Shown here piece by piece: positions 12,043-22,475 of a DNA stretch of 54,999 bases. Below the pieces are notes generated by a model. It searched no databases and was not told the origin of the DNA. It saw only the letters and a program-made list of their open reading frames with translations. The position numbers and the translations under genes are program-made. The stretch's first letter is position 1, and each line of letters opens with the position of its first letter. Source of the DNA: Gammaproteobacteria bacterium (GTDB taxonomy: Bacteria; Pseudomonadota; Gammaproteobacteria; JABHGC01); NCBI GenBank assembly GCA_027077805.1, contig JALWTS010000039.1, positions 93,873 to 148,871 on the forward strand, in the 5' to 3' direction.

Positions 12043-12060
12043 TTAATCTTGATCTTAACA

Positions 12061-12927
12061 TTAAACTGCCGCAGCACCACCAACAATTTCGGAAATTTCT
12101 TGGGTAATGGCGGCTTGTCTTGCTTTATTATAAATAAGCTGTAATTCGTCAATTAAATTACCTGCATTATCCGATGCTGCTTTCATCGCTATCATACGAG
12201 AGGCTTGTTCACAGGCAATATTTTCAACCACGGCTTGGTAAACCAACGATTCAATATAACGAATCATTAGATCATTTAAAATATCTTTAGCATCAGGTTC
12301 ATATAAATAATCCCAATGATGTTTTAGCGTTTTATCCAGTTCAGCAGGTTTAATTGGCAAAATAGGTTCAATGCTTGGTGTTTGAGTCATGGTATTGACA
12401 AATCGATTAAATACTAAATAAACACAATCCGCTTCTTCAGAACAATACGCATCCAAAACACTTTTGACTGGACCAATCAAAGCCTCAAGCTGTGGTGCAT
12501 CCCCTAATTGTTCGGCATGTGCTACCACGTTACAAGTTTTAAAGCGTTGGAAAAAACGATGGGCTTTTTTACCAATGGTACAAACAGTAATTTCTCGACC
12601 TTGTTCTTGTTGCACCTGTATGTGGTTTAACACTGCTCGAAACGCATTATTATTTAAGCCACCACATAAACCTCTATCACTGGACACCAAAATATAAGCA
12701 ACACGTTTAATCTTACGCTGTTTCATATAAGCATGTTGATACTCTGGATTCGCATGTGCTAAATGACAAATGACCACACGCATTTTATTTGCATAAGGTC
12801 GAGTGGCATACATACGATCTTGGGCTTTACGCATTTTGCTCGCTGCCACCATTTCCATTGCACTGGTGATTTTTTGCGTGTTTTTAATGCTTTTAATTTT
12901 GGTACGTATTTCTTTTGCACCTGCCAT
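12061..12927 (-). CDS. atpG: F1F0 ATP synthase gamma subunit
   Basis: This is the rotor shaft of F1 (288 aa), with long N- and C-terminal coiled-coil helices. The start [21 protein letters not shown] and the middle [12 protein letters not shown] are diagnostic. The C-terminal helix includes [17 protein letters not shown] and ends [14 protein letters not shown]. It sits in the standard place between atpA and atpD with a short spacer. Confidence 0.96.
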   Translation of the reverse strand: MAGAKEIRTKIKSIKNTQKITSAMEMVAASKMRKAQDRMYATRPYANKMRVVICHLAHANPEYQHAYMKQRKIKRVAYILVSSDRGLCGGLNNNAFRAVLNHIQVQQEQGREITVCTIGKKAHRFFQRFKTCNVVAHAEQLGDAPQLEALIGPVKSVLDAYCSEEADCVYLVFNRFVNTMTQTPSIEPILPIKPAELDKTLKHHWDYLYEPDAKDILNDLMIRYIESLVYQAVVENIACEQASRMIAMKAASDNAGNLIDELQLIYNKARQAAITQEISEIVGGAAAV

Positions 12928-12948
12928 AGATTTAACCTTTTGTTTAAA

Positions 12949-14490
12949 TTACCAACTATGATCGGCTTTGAAACTCGTTACCGCTGTTTCTAATGCTTGT
13001 TCAATCTCATCATTATAATCCCCAGAAGCATTAATCTTGTCTAATAATGCTTGCTGATCAGAACGCATATAAGAATGTAACGCTTTTTCAAAATCTACAA
13101 TTTTAGTGACTTCAATGTCATCTAAATGCCCTTTATTTGCGGCATATAATGAGACTGCCATTTCAGCAATGCTCAATGGGGCATATTGGGCTTGTTTCAT
13201 TAGTTCCGTAATCCGCTGACCACGTTCTAATTGTTTACGAGTGGTTTCATCTAAATCTGATGCAAACTGGGCAAATGCCGCTAATTCACGATATTGTGCT
13301 AAGGCTAAGCGTACCCCACCGCCGAGTTTTTTAATCACCTTGGTTTGAGCGGCACCCCCTACCCGAGATACGGATAAACCTGCATTAATCGCAGGGCGAA
13401 TCCCAGCATTAAATAAATCGGTTTCTAAAAAGATTTGACCATCCGTAATCGAAATTACATTGGTAGGGACAAATGCCGATACATCACCCGCTTGGGTTTC
13501 AATAATGGGTAATGCCGTTAAAGAACCTGTTTTACCCTTGACGTCACCATTACTAAACTTTTCAACATAGTTGGCATTGACTCTTGCTGCCCGTTCTAAT
13601 AACCGAGAATGTAAATAAAATACATCCCCTGGATAGGCTTCCCGCCCAGGTGGCCGTCTTAACAACAAGGAAACTTGACGATACGCCCATGCTTGTTTGG
13701 TTAAATCATCATAAACAATTAAGGCATCTTCACCACGATCTCTAAAATATTCTCCCATGGCACAGCCTGCATATGGGGCAATATATTGCAATGCTGCCGA
13801 TTCGGATGCGGTTGCTGCCACAATAATAGTATGTGCCATCGCACCATGTTCTTCTAATTTGCGTACGACATTCGCAATAGAAGAGGCTTTTTGCCCAATG
13901 GCAACGTAAATACATAAAACCCCAGTGCCTTTTTGATTGATAATGGCATCGATAGCAACCGCTGTTTTGCCTGTTTGTCTATCGCCAATAATCAATTCTC
14001 GTTGACCACGACCAACGGGTACCATCGCATCAATGGATTTTAATCCAGTTTGCACAGGTTGATCCACGGATTGTCGTTCAATTACCCCCGGTGCGACTTT
14101 TTCAATCGGTGATGTAAGGTCGCTTTCAATGCTTTCTTTACCATCGATGGCTTGACCTAAAGAATTAACCACTCGTCCTAATAACGCTTTACCCACAGGT
14201 ACTTCTAAAATCCGTCCTGTACATTTGACGGTATCACCTTCGGAGATATGTTTATAGTCGCCTAAGACGACTGCACCGACAGAATCTCGTTCTAAATTTA
14301 ATGCTAAACCATAGGTTTGTTGCGGAAATTCTAACATTTCCCCTTGCATTACGTCAGTTAAGCCATGAATGCGGACAATCCCATCCGTGACACTAACTAC
14401 TGTACCTTCAGTATGTGCCTTAGTAAGTATTTCATAGGTTTCGATTTTTTGTTTGATTAATTCGCTAATCTCAGTTGGATTTAGTTGCAT
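12949..14490 (-). CDS. atpA: F1F0 ATP synthase alpha subunit
   Basis: This is the regulatory/structural nucleotide-binding subunit of F1 (513 aa). It starts [17 protein letters not shown], the usual alpha N-terminus, so the ATG at 14490 is chosen over an upstream in-frame ATG at 14556 that overlaps atpH. The Walker A loop [10 protein letters not shown] is intact, and the arginine-finger region near [11 protein letters not shown] is present. It lies 10 bases after atpH in the canonical operon. Confidence 0.96.
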   Translation of the reverse strand: MQLNPTEISELIKQKIETYEILTKAHTEGTVVSVTDGIVRIHGLTDVMQGEMLEFPQQTYGLALNLERDSVGAVVLGDYKHISEGDTVKCTGRILEVPVGKALLGRVVNSLGQAIDGKESIESDLTSPIEKVAPGVIERQSVDQPVQTGLKSIDAMVPVGRGQRELIIGDRQTGKTAVAIDAIINQKGTGVLCIYVAIGQKASSIANVVRKLEEHGAMAHTIIVAATASESAALQYIAPYAGCAMGEYFRDRGEDALIVYDDLTKQAWAYRQVSLLLRRPPGREAYPGDVFYLHSRLLERAARVNANYVEKFSNGDVKGKTGSLTALPIIETQAGDVSAFVPTNVISITDGQIFLETDLFNAGIRPAINAGLSVSRVGGAAQTKVIKKLGGGVRLALAQYRELAAFAQFASDLDETTRKQLERGQRITELMKQAQYAPLSIAEMAVSLYAANKGHLDDIEVTKIVDFEKALHSYMRSDQQALLDKINASGDYNDEIEQALETAVTSFKADHSW

Positions 14491-14500
14491 ATTATTTATC

Positions 14501-15037
14501 CTAGATTCCGATATGATTTGCCATTTGTTGCAAACGCCCACGAACTGACGCATCAATCACGACATCACCTGCACGAATAATTAAACCACCAATTAATGCG
14601 GGATCTTCTTGGGTATTGAGTTTAATTGTTCTAGCGAAATGTTGACTTAATTGTTGGTTAAGATGTGCTAGTTGTTCTTCGGTAATTGCTTGAGCAGTAA
14701 TTAATTCCACTTCTTGTTGCTGTTCACGCTCTGATTTCAACTGCTCAAACAATTGGGCAATTTCCACCATAAAATCCAAGCGTTCATTCTCTAATAAAAG
14801 TTGAAGCAAATTTTTTGCTTCTGCCATCAAGCTATCACCTAAGACATCAAGCACAAACTGGTTGATAGTTTGTTTATCAACATTAGGATCAGCAATCATC
14901 TCAACAACTTGTGCTTGTTGACACAACGTTGCCAACAGTTGTAATTGTTCTGACCACTGAGCTAAGTTATCAGTTTCAAGCGCTCGTTGCAGTAATGCCT
15001 CTGCATAAGGACGTGCAATAGTAATTCTTTCTGCCAT
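14501..15037 (-). CDS. atpH: F1F0 ATP synthase delta subunit
   Basis: This is the delta subunit (178 aa), which joins the peripheral stalk to the top of F1. The opening [13 protein letters not shown] and the C-terminal [20 protein letters not shown] are the two conserved family blocks. It follows atpF with 2 bases between the genes, so translation is coupled. Confidence 0.95.
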   Translation of the reverse strand: MAERITIARPYAEALLQRALETDNLAQWSEQLQLLATLCQQAQVVEMIADPNVDKQTINQFVLDVLGDSLMAEAKNLLQLLLENERLDFMVEIAQLFEQLKSEREQQQEVELITAQAITEEQLAHLNQQLSQHFARTIKLNTQEDPALIGGLIIRAGDVVIDASVRGRLQQMANHIGI

Positions 15038-15039
15038 AA

Positions 15040-15519
15040 TTATTTAACAATTAGTTGTTCTGCGACCTGATCTACCATTTGTTGATGGGTTTGTAGATCA
15101 ATCTCTTTTTGTAAAATTTTCTCAGCTGCGATGAGTGCTAAACTCGATACTTGCTGTTTTAAGTCTTGTTTCGCACGGTGTTTTTCTTGTTCAATTTCAG
15201 CTTGAGCACCTGCAAGTAAACGTTCCCCTTCTTCACGAGCTTGAATTTTGGCTTCATCAACAATTTCATCGGCACGCTTTTGAGCGTTATTGATAATATC
15301 CATTGCTTTCTCTTTTGCTTCGTGTAAACGTTCGCTTGCACGTTGTTCTGCTAGCGCTTGTTCGTGTTGCCCACGCTCGGCTGCCGCTAAACCATCGGCA
15401 ATACGCTTTTTACGTTCTTCCAACATATTGGTCAGTGGTTCCCATAAAAATCGCATGACAAACCAAACCAAGACAGAAAAAGTAAGCATTTGACCAATTA
15501 AAGTCGCAGTAACATTCAC
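15040..15519 (-). CDS. atpF: F1F0 ATP synthase b subunit
   Basis: This is the membrane-anchored peripheral stalk subunit (159 aa), which acts as a dimer. One N-terminal transmembrane helix (about 5-25, with LIGQMLTFSVLVWFVMRF) is followed by a long charged Ala/Glu-rich coiled coil. Length and layout match the E. coli b subunit. Only one b-type gene is present, so the homodimeric form is expected. Confidence 0.95.
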   Translation of the reverse strand: MNVTATLIGQMLTFSVLVWFVMRFLWEPLTNMLEERKKRIADGLAAAERGQHEQALAEQRASERLHEAKEKAMDIINNAQKRADEIVDEAKIQAREEGERLLAGAQAEIEQEKHRAKQDLKQQVSSLALIAAEKILQKEIDLQTHQQMVDQVAEQLIVK

Positions 15520-15561
15520 GGTATTACTCCAAATGTTTTAATAGTTTTCAGTCATTTATAT

Positions 15562-15843
15562 TTATTTAACTAAGTTTTCAAACGCACCAATAAATGGATT
15601 CGCAAATACAAACCACATTGCCATACCTAATACAATCATTGGGAACGCTTCCATCAACCCCCCAGTAAATAACATTTGTCCCATTAACTGAGGACGCATT
15701 TCTGGTTGTCTGGCAATGCCTTCAAGATATTTAGAACAGATCATCCCCCAACCTAGGGCTGAACCAAGTCCTGCTGCCGCAAGAATAATACCTACAGCTA
15801 AAGCAGTATAAGAATAAATCATTGCAATAGTTTCTGGAGTCAT
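15562..15843 (-). CDS. atpE: F1F0 ATP synthase c subunit (proteolipid)
   Basis: This is the ring-forming rotor subunit (93 aa) with two hydrophobic helices joined by the polar loop ARQPEMRPQ. The ion-carrying carboxylate is Glu65, in GLMEAFPMI, instead of the Asp of E. coli. The next residue is Ala instead of Ser/Thr, which suggests a proton-type rather than a sodium-type ring. The start is the ATG at 15843, preceded by a strong AGGAAAGG ribosome site. An upstream in-frame start would add an odd 19-residue leader that includes this site. Confidence 0.94.
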   Translation of the reverse strand: MTPETIAMIYSYTALAVGIILAAAGLGSALGWGMICSKYLEGIARQPEMRPQLMGQMLFTGGLMEAFPMIVLGMAMWFVFANPFIGAFENLVK

Positions 15844-15912
15844 AAATTTTCCTTTCCTCAAATTTACCAGTTTAAAATAAAAATAAGCCCAAAAGCTCAA
15901 AAGCGTAAACGA

Positions 15913-16719
<807 letters not shown>

Positions 16720-17085
16720 TTATTCTCCGTTCACAGTTACTTTATTATGTAATGCAGGGGTTAAAATATAAGCAAATTGAGTCAAGCTAAAAGTAATTAA
16801 CAAGGGAATCGGCGACAATGACAAGCCACCCATGGCAATCATCATTGCACCTAAGGTAAAGACAAAACGTTCTACAGCACCCAAATACAAAGACATAACA
16901 TCTTGCTGTGGGTTTAATTGATTGCGTTTTTGTATCCGTTTTACCCGACATGCCAATAATAAATTATTAACCACTGCTATTCCACCCCCATAAATGACAG
17001 CGATTACCGCACTTGGGTTTGCGATGGTAAAATAAATTGCGACAGCAACAATAATTAACAATTGGGTGAATAATAAATTACGCAT
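16720..17085 (-). CDS. atpI: ATP synthase assembly protein I
   Basis: This four-helix membrane protein (121 aa) is the first gene of the operon and helps c-ring assembly. The sequence is hydrophobic, with the AtpI-type segment YGGGIAVVNNLLLA, and fits by length and place. Sequence conservation in this family is low, so the call rests partly on position. A strong promoter lies just upstream. Confidence 0.85.
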   Translation of the reverse strand: MRNLLFTQLLIIVAVAIYFTIANPSAVIAVIYGGGIAVVNNLLLACRVKRIQKRNQLNPQQDVMSLYLGAVERFVFTLGAMMIAMGGLSLSPIPLLITFSLTQFAYILTPALHNKVTVNGE

Positions 17086-17107
17086 AAGTTGGTTTTGTTA
17101 TTTACTT

Positions 17108-17144
17108 GCGGGCGCAGTATAAGACTTTGCTATAAATAGGTCAA
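17108..17144 (-). promoter_or_regulatory. sigma-70 promoter of the atp operon with GC-rich discriminator
   Basis: On the minus strand TTGACC (17144-17139) and TATACT (17121-17116) are spaced by exactly 17 bases. A GC-rich discriminator GCGCCCGC follows in otherwise AT-rich DNA. Start would fall near 17109, leaving a leader of about 24 bases to the atpI ATG. GC-rich discriminators are typical of stringently controlled growth genes, so ppGpp control is an inference. The rest of the 328-bp gap to ubiK holds only the divergent promoter described separately. Confidence 0.85.
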
Positions 17145-17330
17145 ATCCTATCATCAATTTTTTTCTATATTAATGATTGGTGATGTTTTTATATATTATA
17201 AATTTTAGATACACCAAATGCTGTAAGTTCACCGTTCCAAAAAGCCTATACAAACAAATCATCTCATTGTATCATTTGGGATAGTATTAAAATATCAAGG
17301 GGATCATTAATTCATAATGACTTGCCCAAA

Positions 17331-17374
17331 TTGAATTACTTTTTAATTGGTTTATACTATAATTCATATATGAA
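17331..17374 (+). promoter_or_regulatory. probable promoter of ubiK-comM with adjacent palindrome
   Basis: TTGAAT (17331-17336) and TATACT (17353-17358) are 16 bases apart. A perfect 12-base palindrome TTCATATATGAA (17363-17374) covers the expected start of transcription, so it could be an operator. The ATG of ubiK follows about 40 bases later. Confidence 0.55.
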
Positions 17375-17413
17375 AACGGTACTCTAGTTATTATTATTGA
17401 CTTGGAAACAACC

Positions 17414-17686
17414 ATGCAAAACAACCAACGTGTCATTGATGACCTAGGTCAAAAATTTTCAGATTTATTACCGAGTGGACTACATTATTTAAAACAAGAT
17501 GTTGAAAAAAATATTAAAGCCTTGATTCAAGCAAATTTAGCTAAGATGAATTTAGTAAGCAATGAAGAATTTAAAGTGCAACAACAGTTATTAGCACGAT
17601 GTTATATGCGTTTAGAACAATTAGAAACCAGAGTCGCTGAATTAGAACAACAATTATCTGCAAAAAATGACAATCCAAGCGAATGA
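17414..17686 (+). CDS. ubiK: ubiquinone biosynthesis accessory factor UbiK
   Basis: This small helical protein (90 aa) of the UbiK/YqiC (BMFP) family supports ubiquinone assembly by helping the soluble Ubi complex. Typical features are a N-terminal amphipathic segment (GQKFSDLLPSGLHYLKQDVE), a conserved LVSNEEF turn, and a C-terminal coiled coil (RLEQLETRVAELEQQLSA). I take the ATG at 17414, which has GGAA upstream. A TTG at 17402 would add four residues. Its stop overlaps comM by 4 bases (ATGA), so the two are coupled. Confidence 0.88.
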   Translation: MQNNQRVIDDLGQKFSDLLPSGLHYLKQDVEKNIKALIQANLAKMNLVSNEEFKVQQQLLARCYMRLEQLETRVAELEQQLSAKNDNPSE

Positions 17687-19197
17687 CTAATTTAGCCATT
17701 GTTTATAGTCGCGCGCAACAGGGATTAGCCTCGCCGTTAATTCGAGTAGAGGTTCATATTAGTAATGGTTTGCCCGGATTATCGATTGTGGGTTTAGCAG
17801 AAACCTCAGTGAAAGAAAGCAAAGATAGAGTCAGAGCTGCCCTATTAAATACCCAATTTCAATATCCTAAACAACGGATTACCATTAATCTCTCTCCTGC
17901 TGATTTACCCAAAGAAGGCAGTCGCTTTGATTTGCCAATTGCCTTAGGAATTTTAGCCGCCTCAGGACAAATTCCTAAAGACAAATTAGAACACTATGAA
18001 TTTTTAGGCGAATTGGCATTAACAGGCGAACTGAGAGAAGTGGGGGGCAGTTTATCCGCCGCCTTACAAAGCCAACATCAAAATCGTAGCCTAGTCCTAC
18101 CCTGGCAAAATCGAGAAGAAGCGGCTTTAGTGAAACAAGCTAAAATTTTACCGAGTAAGCATTTACTTGACGTTTGTGCCCATTTGCAAGGACAAAACCT
18201 ATTAAGTCCAACAGAACATGAACAAGTTGAGATTCAAGCGAATTACCCTCATGATATCGCCGATGTCAAAGGTCAAACCCATGCAAAACGGGCTTTGGAA
18301 ATTGTGGCTGCGGGTGGGCATGGTTTATTAATGCTAGGTCCACCTGGTACAGGGAAATCATTATTAGCCAGTTGTTTGCCTAGCATTTTGCCGCCATTAA
18401 ATGAAACGGAAGCCTTAGAAGTGGCAACGATTACTTCACTACAGGGTAAAAAATTTACTTTATCACAATGGAAACAACGCCCGTTTCGCCATCCTCATCA
18501 TACCGCATCAGCAGTAGCATTAGTTGGTGGTGGCACTGCCGTAAGACCTGGGGAAATTTCTTTGGCTCATCATGGCGTATTATTTTTAGATGAACTACCA
18601 GAGTTTGATCGTAAAGTTTTAGAAGTATTAAGAGAACCAATGGAGGCGGGTAAAATTAGTATTTCCAGAGCCAATCGCCAAGTTGAATATCCAGCCAGAT
18701 TTCAATTGATCGCCGCCATGAATCCTTGTCCTTGTGGTTATTTAGGCGATGCTAATGGGCGTTGTCATTGCACGCCTAAGCAAATCCAACGTTATCGTAG
18801 TAAAATTTCAGGTCCTTTATTAGATCGCATTGATTTGCAAATTGAAGTACCTGCGATTCATTACAGTGAACTACAACAAGCGAAAAGCAATGATATTGAA
18901 ACAAGTGCAACGGTAAGAGAACGGGTGATCAAAGCAAGAATACGACAACAGCAACGAACAAATAGTGCCAACCAGTTTTTAAGCAATGCTCAAATAGAAC
19001 AAGTTTGTGCATTAGATTCCTCAGGACAAAAATTATTGCAACAAGCCGTTCAGCGTTTAGGGCTTTCTCCTAGAGCTTATCATCGCATTCTAAAAGTCGC
19101 TAGAACGATTGCTGATTTAGCCGAATCAGAAACAATTCAAGCGAGTCATTTAAGTGAAGCCATTAGCTATCGACGTTTAGATCGCTGTTTTCGTTAA
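17683..19197 (+). CDS. comM: YifB/ComM Mg-chelatase-like AAA+ ATPase
   Basis: This 504-residue protein belongs to the ComM family, a hexameric helicase that promotes branch migration during natural transformation. The N-terminal Lon-like domain (GLPGLSIVGLAETSVKESKDR) is followed by the AAA+ core with Walker A GPPGTGKSLLAS and Walker B GVLFLDELPEF. A cysteine-rich insert (MNPCPCGYLGD...CHCTPKQ) is typical. The end DLAESETIQASHLSEAISYR matches the C-terminal Mg-chelatase domain. It overlaps ubiK upstream, and its 3' end overlaps tgpA convergently by 4 bases. Confidence 0.93.
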   Translation: MTNLAIVYSRAQQGLASPLIRVEVHISNGLPGLSIVGLAETSVKESKDRVRAALLNTQFQYPKQRITINLSPADLPKEGSRFDLPIALGILAASGQIPKDKLEHYEFLGELALTGELREVGGSLSAALQSQHQNRSLVLPWQNREEAALVKQAKILPSKHLLDVCAHLQGQNLLSPTEHEQVEIQANYPHDIADVKGQTHAKRALEIVAAGGHGLLMLGPPGTGKSLLASCLPSILPPLNETEALEVATITSLQGKKFTLSQWKQRPFRHPHHTASAVALVGGGTAVRPGEISLAHHGVLFLDELPEFDRKVLEVLREPMEAGKISISRANRQVEYPARFQLIAAMNPCPCGYLGDANGRCHCTPKQIQRYRSKISGPLLDRIDLQIEVPAIHYSELQQAKSNDIETSATVRERVIKARIRQQQRTNSANQFLSNAQIEQVCALDSSGQKLLQQAVQRLGLSPRAYHRILKVARTIADLAESETIQASHLSEAISYRRLDRCFR

Positions 19198-21170
19198 AAT
19201 TTTTTCACGATTTGCTTAAACTGCTGTAAACCTTGTTTAGAATAGTGCGGACTATAGCGTAGTTGTAAATAAAGTTGGGTAATCTTATTCACTATGACAC
19301 TAAGTTGCGGTTGTTGTTGTTTAATCCTAAGACTAAAATCAATGGGACCTTCCCATGACTGCCGTTGAATTTTATAACGTTTGTTCAACTTTTGACAAAA
19401 ACTTAAATAAATTTGTTGTACTTTATCAATCGTTGGTGAACGATGGCGTAATAAAATTAACATGGTAACAATAAATAATATCGCCATTAGTAATATGACC
19501 AATACTAACAGTTTTTTAGCTGTAACCTTTTTAAAACCCAAATATTCTAATAATGACGTTTGTTCTACTCGACTAAAACCCAAAACCGTGTCATTCCATT
19601 CATTATTTAAGGCATCCCAATAATATATAAGTTCTTTATTCCAAGTTAATATTTGTTGACTTTGGGGTAGTTGAAACTGAATAGGTGAGCCTAAACCTTG
19701 CGAGTTTAGATCAATTGACTGATGAACGCGTTCTGGAGCAATCACAGCAGTTGGATCAACTCTAACCCAACCACGCTTAGGCAACCAAACCTCTGCCCAC
19801 GCATGAGCAGCAGATTGCCGAACAATAACATAGTCACTGATAGGGTTAATCTCACCGCCTTGATAACCTGTAACAATGCGAGCGGGAATATTTGCTAAAC
19901 GCATTAATACCACAAACGCAGAGGCATAATGCTCACAAAAGCCTTGACGAGTTTCAAATAAGAAGCCATCCACAGGGTCTTTACCAAGTTTTGGTGGATT
20001 TAAGGTATAGATAAATTTTTGTTTATTAAAAAAATCAAGGGCTTTATCTACCACTTCTGAATCACTGCTACTTTGTTGTTGCCACTGTTGAGCTAAGCGT
20101 ATTACTCTTGCACTAATTTGATAAGGTAATTGTAAGCCTTGTTTACGATCTTGGTAGGATAGTTTTCCCGTATTATATTGCTGGTAAGACGTAGCCGTAT
20201 ATTGAATACGATTTTTTACGTTTAACGGTGCTAATAATTCAAAGCTGGGATTGATTTGTCCGAATTGATCGGATTTTGTTGGCAAATCTAAGGCAAATAA
20301 CCAAGGTTTATTATGAGGTTCTAAAGTTATAGAATGACGAATGGGTTGCGATTTTTGTGCTAACCAATATTCCCCATCCTCTCTTTTATTAGAAAAACTA
20401 CTTAAACCCCGTCGCCAAGTGATACCATCAAATTTCCATAAAACAGGCCCACGCCAATAAAGTTGCTCAACAGGTGGAATGGCTTGTTCAAAAGTCGCTC
20501 GAAACGCAATGGCTTCAGATTGGCTTAAATGACTGATTTTACCTGGTGACATCGTATCACTTAAACCTGTCATTGCCGTAGCAGAATCCGTATATCCCAC
20601 TAACGGACTAGAGGCTCTAGGAAAAAGCAAAAACAGTAACAAGGTCATTGGTAGTGCTTGAAGCAATAATACTATCGTTCGCTTAATATACTGTAAATAT
20701 TGTCCTTGGCGAATGGGATTCACTAAAATCAATAAATTATTGCTTAATAAAATAATTAAAATGAGACTGTAAATGCTAATTAAAATAGTTTGTGAAAATA
20801 AAAAGTGGGTTAAAATCGCAAAATAGCTCAAATATAGAACAATATAGGCATCCCTTGGTGAATGAGTTTCCAACAGTTTTAAGCCTAACAAAATGGTAAA
20901 TAAGGCACTTCCTGCCTCTTTGCCCGTAATACGACCAAAAGTTGCAACACAAGCAATCACTAATACAAAAAACAATGAAATTAATACAAACTTATTAGGT
21001 AAGCATTTAGGATAATAAAAACCTAAGACAAACCAAAATAACAAGCCATAAAAAGTCAGACTAATCCAGATTGGAAAATGAAATACATGAGGCAGAATAA
21101 TAAAACCTAAAACGGTTGCTAAAGTTTTAAGTGTAGTTTTAGCATGATATTGATCTTCTAAAAAATTCAC
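19194..21170 (-). CDS. tgpA: TgpA-type transglutaminase membrane protein (DUF3488/DUF4129)
   Basis: This inner-membrane protein (658 aa) has about six N-terminal helices (20-200), a periplasmic transglutaminase-like domain, one more helix near 545-570, and a C-terminal cytoplasmic DUF4129-like region. The catalytic triad is readable: Cys in QGFCEHYASAF, His in SAAHAWAEVWLP and Asp in WVRVDPTA. TgpA is essential in Pseudomonas aeruginosa, but its substrate is unsettled. It usually follows a MoxR ATPase and a DUF58 gene. Here neither is present, so the gene stands alone, facing comM with a 4-base overlap. Confidence 0.85.
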   Translation of the reverse strand: MNFLEDQYHAKTTLKTLATVLGFIILPHVFHFPIWISLTFYGLLFWFVLGFYYPKCLPNKFVLISLFFVLVIACVATFGRITGKEAGSALFTILLGLKLLETHSPRDAYIVLYLSYFAILTHFLFSQTILISIYSLILIILLSNNLLILVNPIRQGQYLQYIKRTIVLLLQALPMTLLLFLLFPRASSPLVGYTDSATAMTGLSDTMSPGKISHLSQSEAIAFRATFEQAIPPVEQLYWRGPVLWKFDGITWRRGLSSFSNKREDGEYWLAQKSQPIRHSITLEPHNKPWLFALDLPTKSDQFGQINPSFELLAPLNVKNRIQYTATSYQQYNTGKLSYQDRKQGLQLPYQISARVIRLAQQWQQQSSSDSEVVDKALDFFNKQKFIYTLNPPKLGKDPVDGFLFETRQGFCEHYASAFVVLMRLANIPARIVTGYQGGEINPISDYVIVRQSAAHAWAEVWLPKRGWVRVDPTAVIAPERVHQSIDLNSQGLGSPIQFQLPQSQQILTWNKELIYYWDALNNEWNDTVLGFSRVEQTSLLEYLGFKKVTAKKLLVLVILLMAILFIVTMLILLRHRSPTIDKVQQIYLSFCQKLNKRYKIQRQSWEGPIDFSLRIKQQQPQLSVIVNKITQLYLQLRYSPHYSKQGLQQFKQIVKKF

Positions 21171-21416
21171 TATTTTCTTTTTCTATTTTTTTACCGTAAA
21201 TAACAGTCTGCAATAACAAACGGCAATTTGTCCCAAAGCGGGTTTATTGCCTCCAATAGCAGTAATTTTAGTTGATGCTGTAGATTTGTCTAATTTTTGT
21301 TAGCAATTTTAGTCAATCACAAGTTCTTTATAAAATTAATGATTGAAACTTTAGATGGCTTGATCTAGGTGATAATGATATATTAAATAGTAATCTTATT
21401 ATAGCACCTCCAAGTT

Positions 21417-22154
21417 ATGCATAATTTAGAACTGATTTTATTCCCACCCAATATTATTTGGTGGTTATTGTGTTTCGCTACGCTACTCGTTTTGTTCAAA
21501 AAAAGTTTGGGCTATTATTTATTGATAATGGGCTTGGGATTGCAATATATTTTAAGCATACCCATGACAGCACAATATATTTTTAATTATCTACAAGCCT
21601 ATCCCATTGTTTATTTAAACCGTATTCATCCAAAAGTTGACGCTATTATGGTTTTAGGTGGGGGACGTTATCGGGGGGCACCTGAATATGGTCAAGATAC
21701 CGTTAATCGTTTTAGTTTAGAACGTTTACGTTATGGCGTATGGTTGGCGAATAAAACTCAGTTACCATTATTAATTGCGGGTGGTCATACTTGTGATTGT
21801 TATAAATCAGAAGCATTTTTAATGAAACAAGTGGCCGAACAAGAATTTCATACTAAGGTGTTGGATATTGAAACCCAAAGTCAAACTACTTGGGAAAATG
21901 CCAAATATAGCGTTGAGTTATTAAAACAGCATCAAATTCAAACCGTATATTTAGTTTCTCATGCTTGGCACTTACCCAGAGCAATCTATGCTTTTCAACA
22001 AGCAGGTATTAATGTCATTCCCGCACCTACTATGTTTTATTCGTCTTATGTAGGTGGGATTTATCAGGGCTTACCTAATGGCAAAGCCCAAGCAATGATA
22101 CGCTTGGGCTTGCATGAATTATTTGGAAAATTGTGGTATCAATTACGTTATTAA
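21417..22154 (+). CDS. YdcF/ElyC family membrane protein (DUF218)
   Basis: This 245-residue protein has two N-terminal membrane helices (about 8-55) followed by a DUF218 domain. Conserved blocks are VDAIMVLGGG, LPLLIAGG, SQTTWENAKYS and YLVSHAWHLPRA, as in ElyC and YdcF. E. coli ElyC affects envelope and peptidoglycan biogenesis at low temperature. Whether this is the true orthologue cannot be settled by eye. No operon partner is obvious. Its end overlaps by 4 bases a small convergent gene. Confidence 0.8.
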   Translation: MHNLELILFPPNIIWWLLCFATLLVLFKKSLGYYLLIMGLGLQYILSIPMTAQYIFNYLQAYPIVYLNRIHPKVDAIMVLGGGRYRGAPEYGQDTVNRFSLERLRYGVWLANKTQLPLLIAGGHTCDCYKSEAFLMKQVAEQEFHTKVLDIETQSQTTWENAKYSVELLKQHQIQTVYLVSHAWHLPRAIYAFQQAGINVIPAPTMFYSSYVGGIYQGLPNGKAQAMIRLGLHELFGKLWYQLRY

Positions 22155-22276
22155 CTATCCGACTGTTTTTTAGGCATACAACTTTGATCTTTAAAATTTT
22201 TTCGCCGTATGTAAAAAATTAACCACACTGCTACCACTACAATTAAACCACTCCATGTGAGCATATCAAACATCAT
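22151..22276 (-). CDS. 41-residue single-pass membrane protein
   Basis: On the minus strand a clean short frame runs from a double ATG (22276/22273) to TAA at 22153-22151. A strong GGAG Shine-Dalgarno lies 8 bases before the ATG. The protein has one hydrophobic helix (about residues 8-23, with LIVVVAVWLIF), then a basic cluster RRKNFK and a hydrophilic tail. This layout predicts the N-terminus outside and the C-terminus in the cytoplasm. It resembles in form small helper subunits such as CcmD or CcoQ, but I see no partner gene and no family match. Good ribosome site and protein-like composition make it likely real. Confidence 0.6.
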   Translation of the reverse strand: MMFDMLTWSGLIVVVAVWLIFYIRRKNFKDQSCMPKKQSDS

Positions 22277-22396
22277 AATGATCTCCCTATCATTAGCAAA
22301 CCAGTCGTTAGTATATCATATTATAATATTAAAGTATATTAAAACTTTGTTAAAAAGCAACGATATGTTGTTTGTTTACAACTTTATTTTACCTTT

Positions 22397-22431
22397 ACTT
22401 AGTTTCCTTAAGACACTAAGTGGTTTATACT
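22397..22431 (+). promoter_or_regulatory. inverted repeat and -10 box upstream of pncB
   Basis: An inverted repeat (ACTTAG at 22397-22402, CTAAGT at 22416-22421) lies just before a TATACT -10 box (22426-22431) and would cover the -35 and spacer. No good -35 hexamer is visible, so an activator- or repressor-controlled promoter is possible. An NAD-responsive regulator is a natural guess, but no known NrtR or NadR box is recognised. Confidence 0.4.
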
Positions 22432-22475
22432 ATCGTTAATATAACCATTATTCATCAATTAGGAGTGAGTAAGTC

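Noticed and set aside
17131..17160. tRNA T-arm-like ATAGG-TCAAAT-CCTAT
   Set aside because: No acceptor, D or anticodon arm can be folded around it, and it overlaps the atp promoter -35 box.
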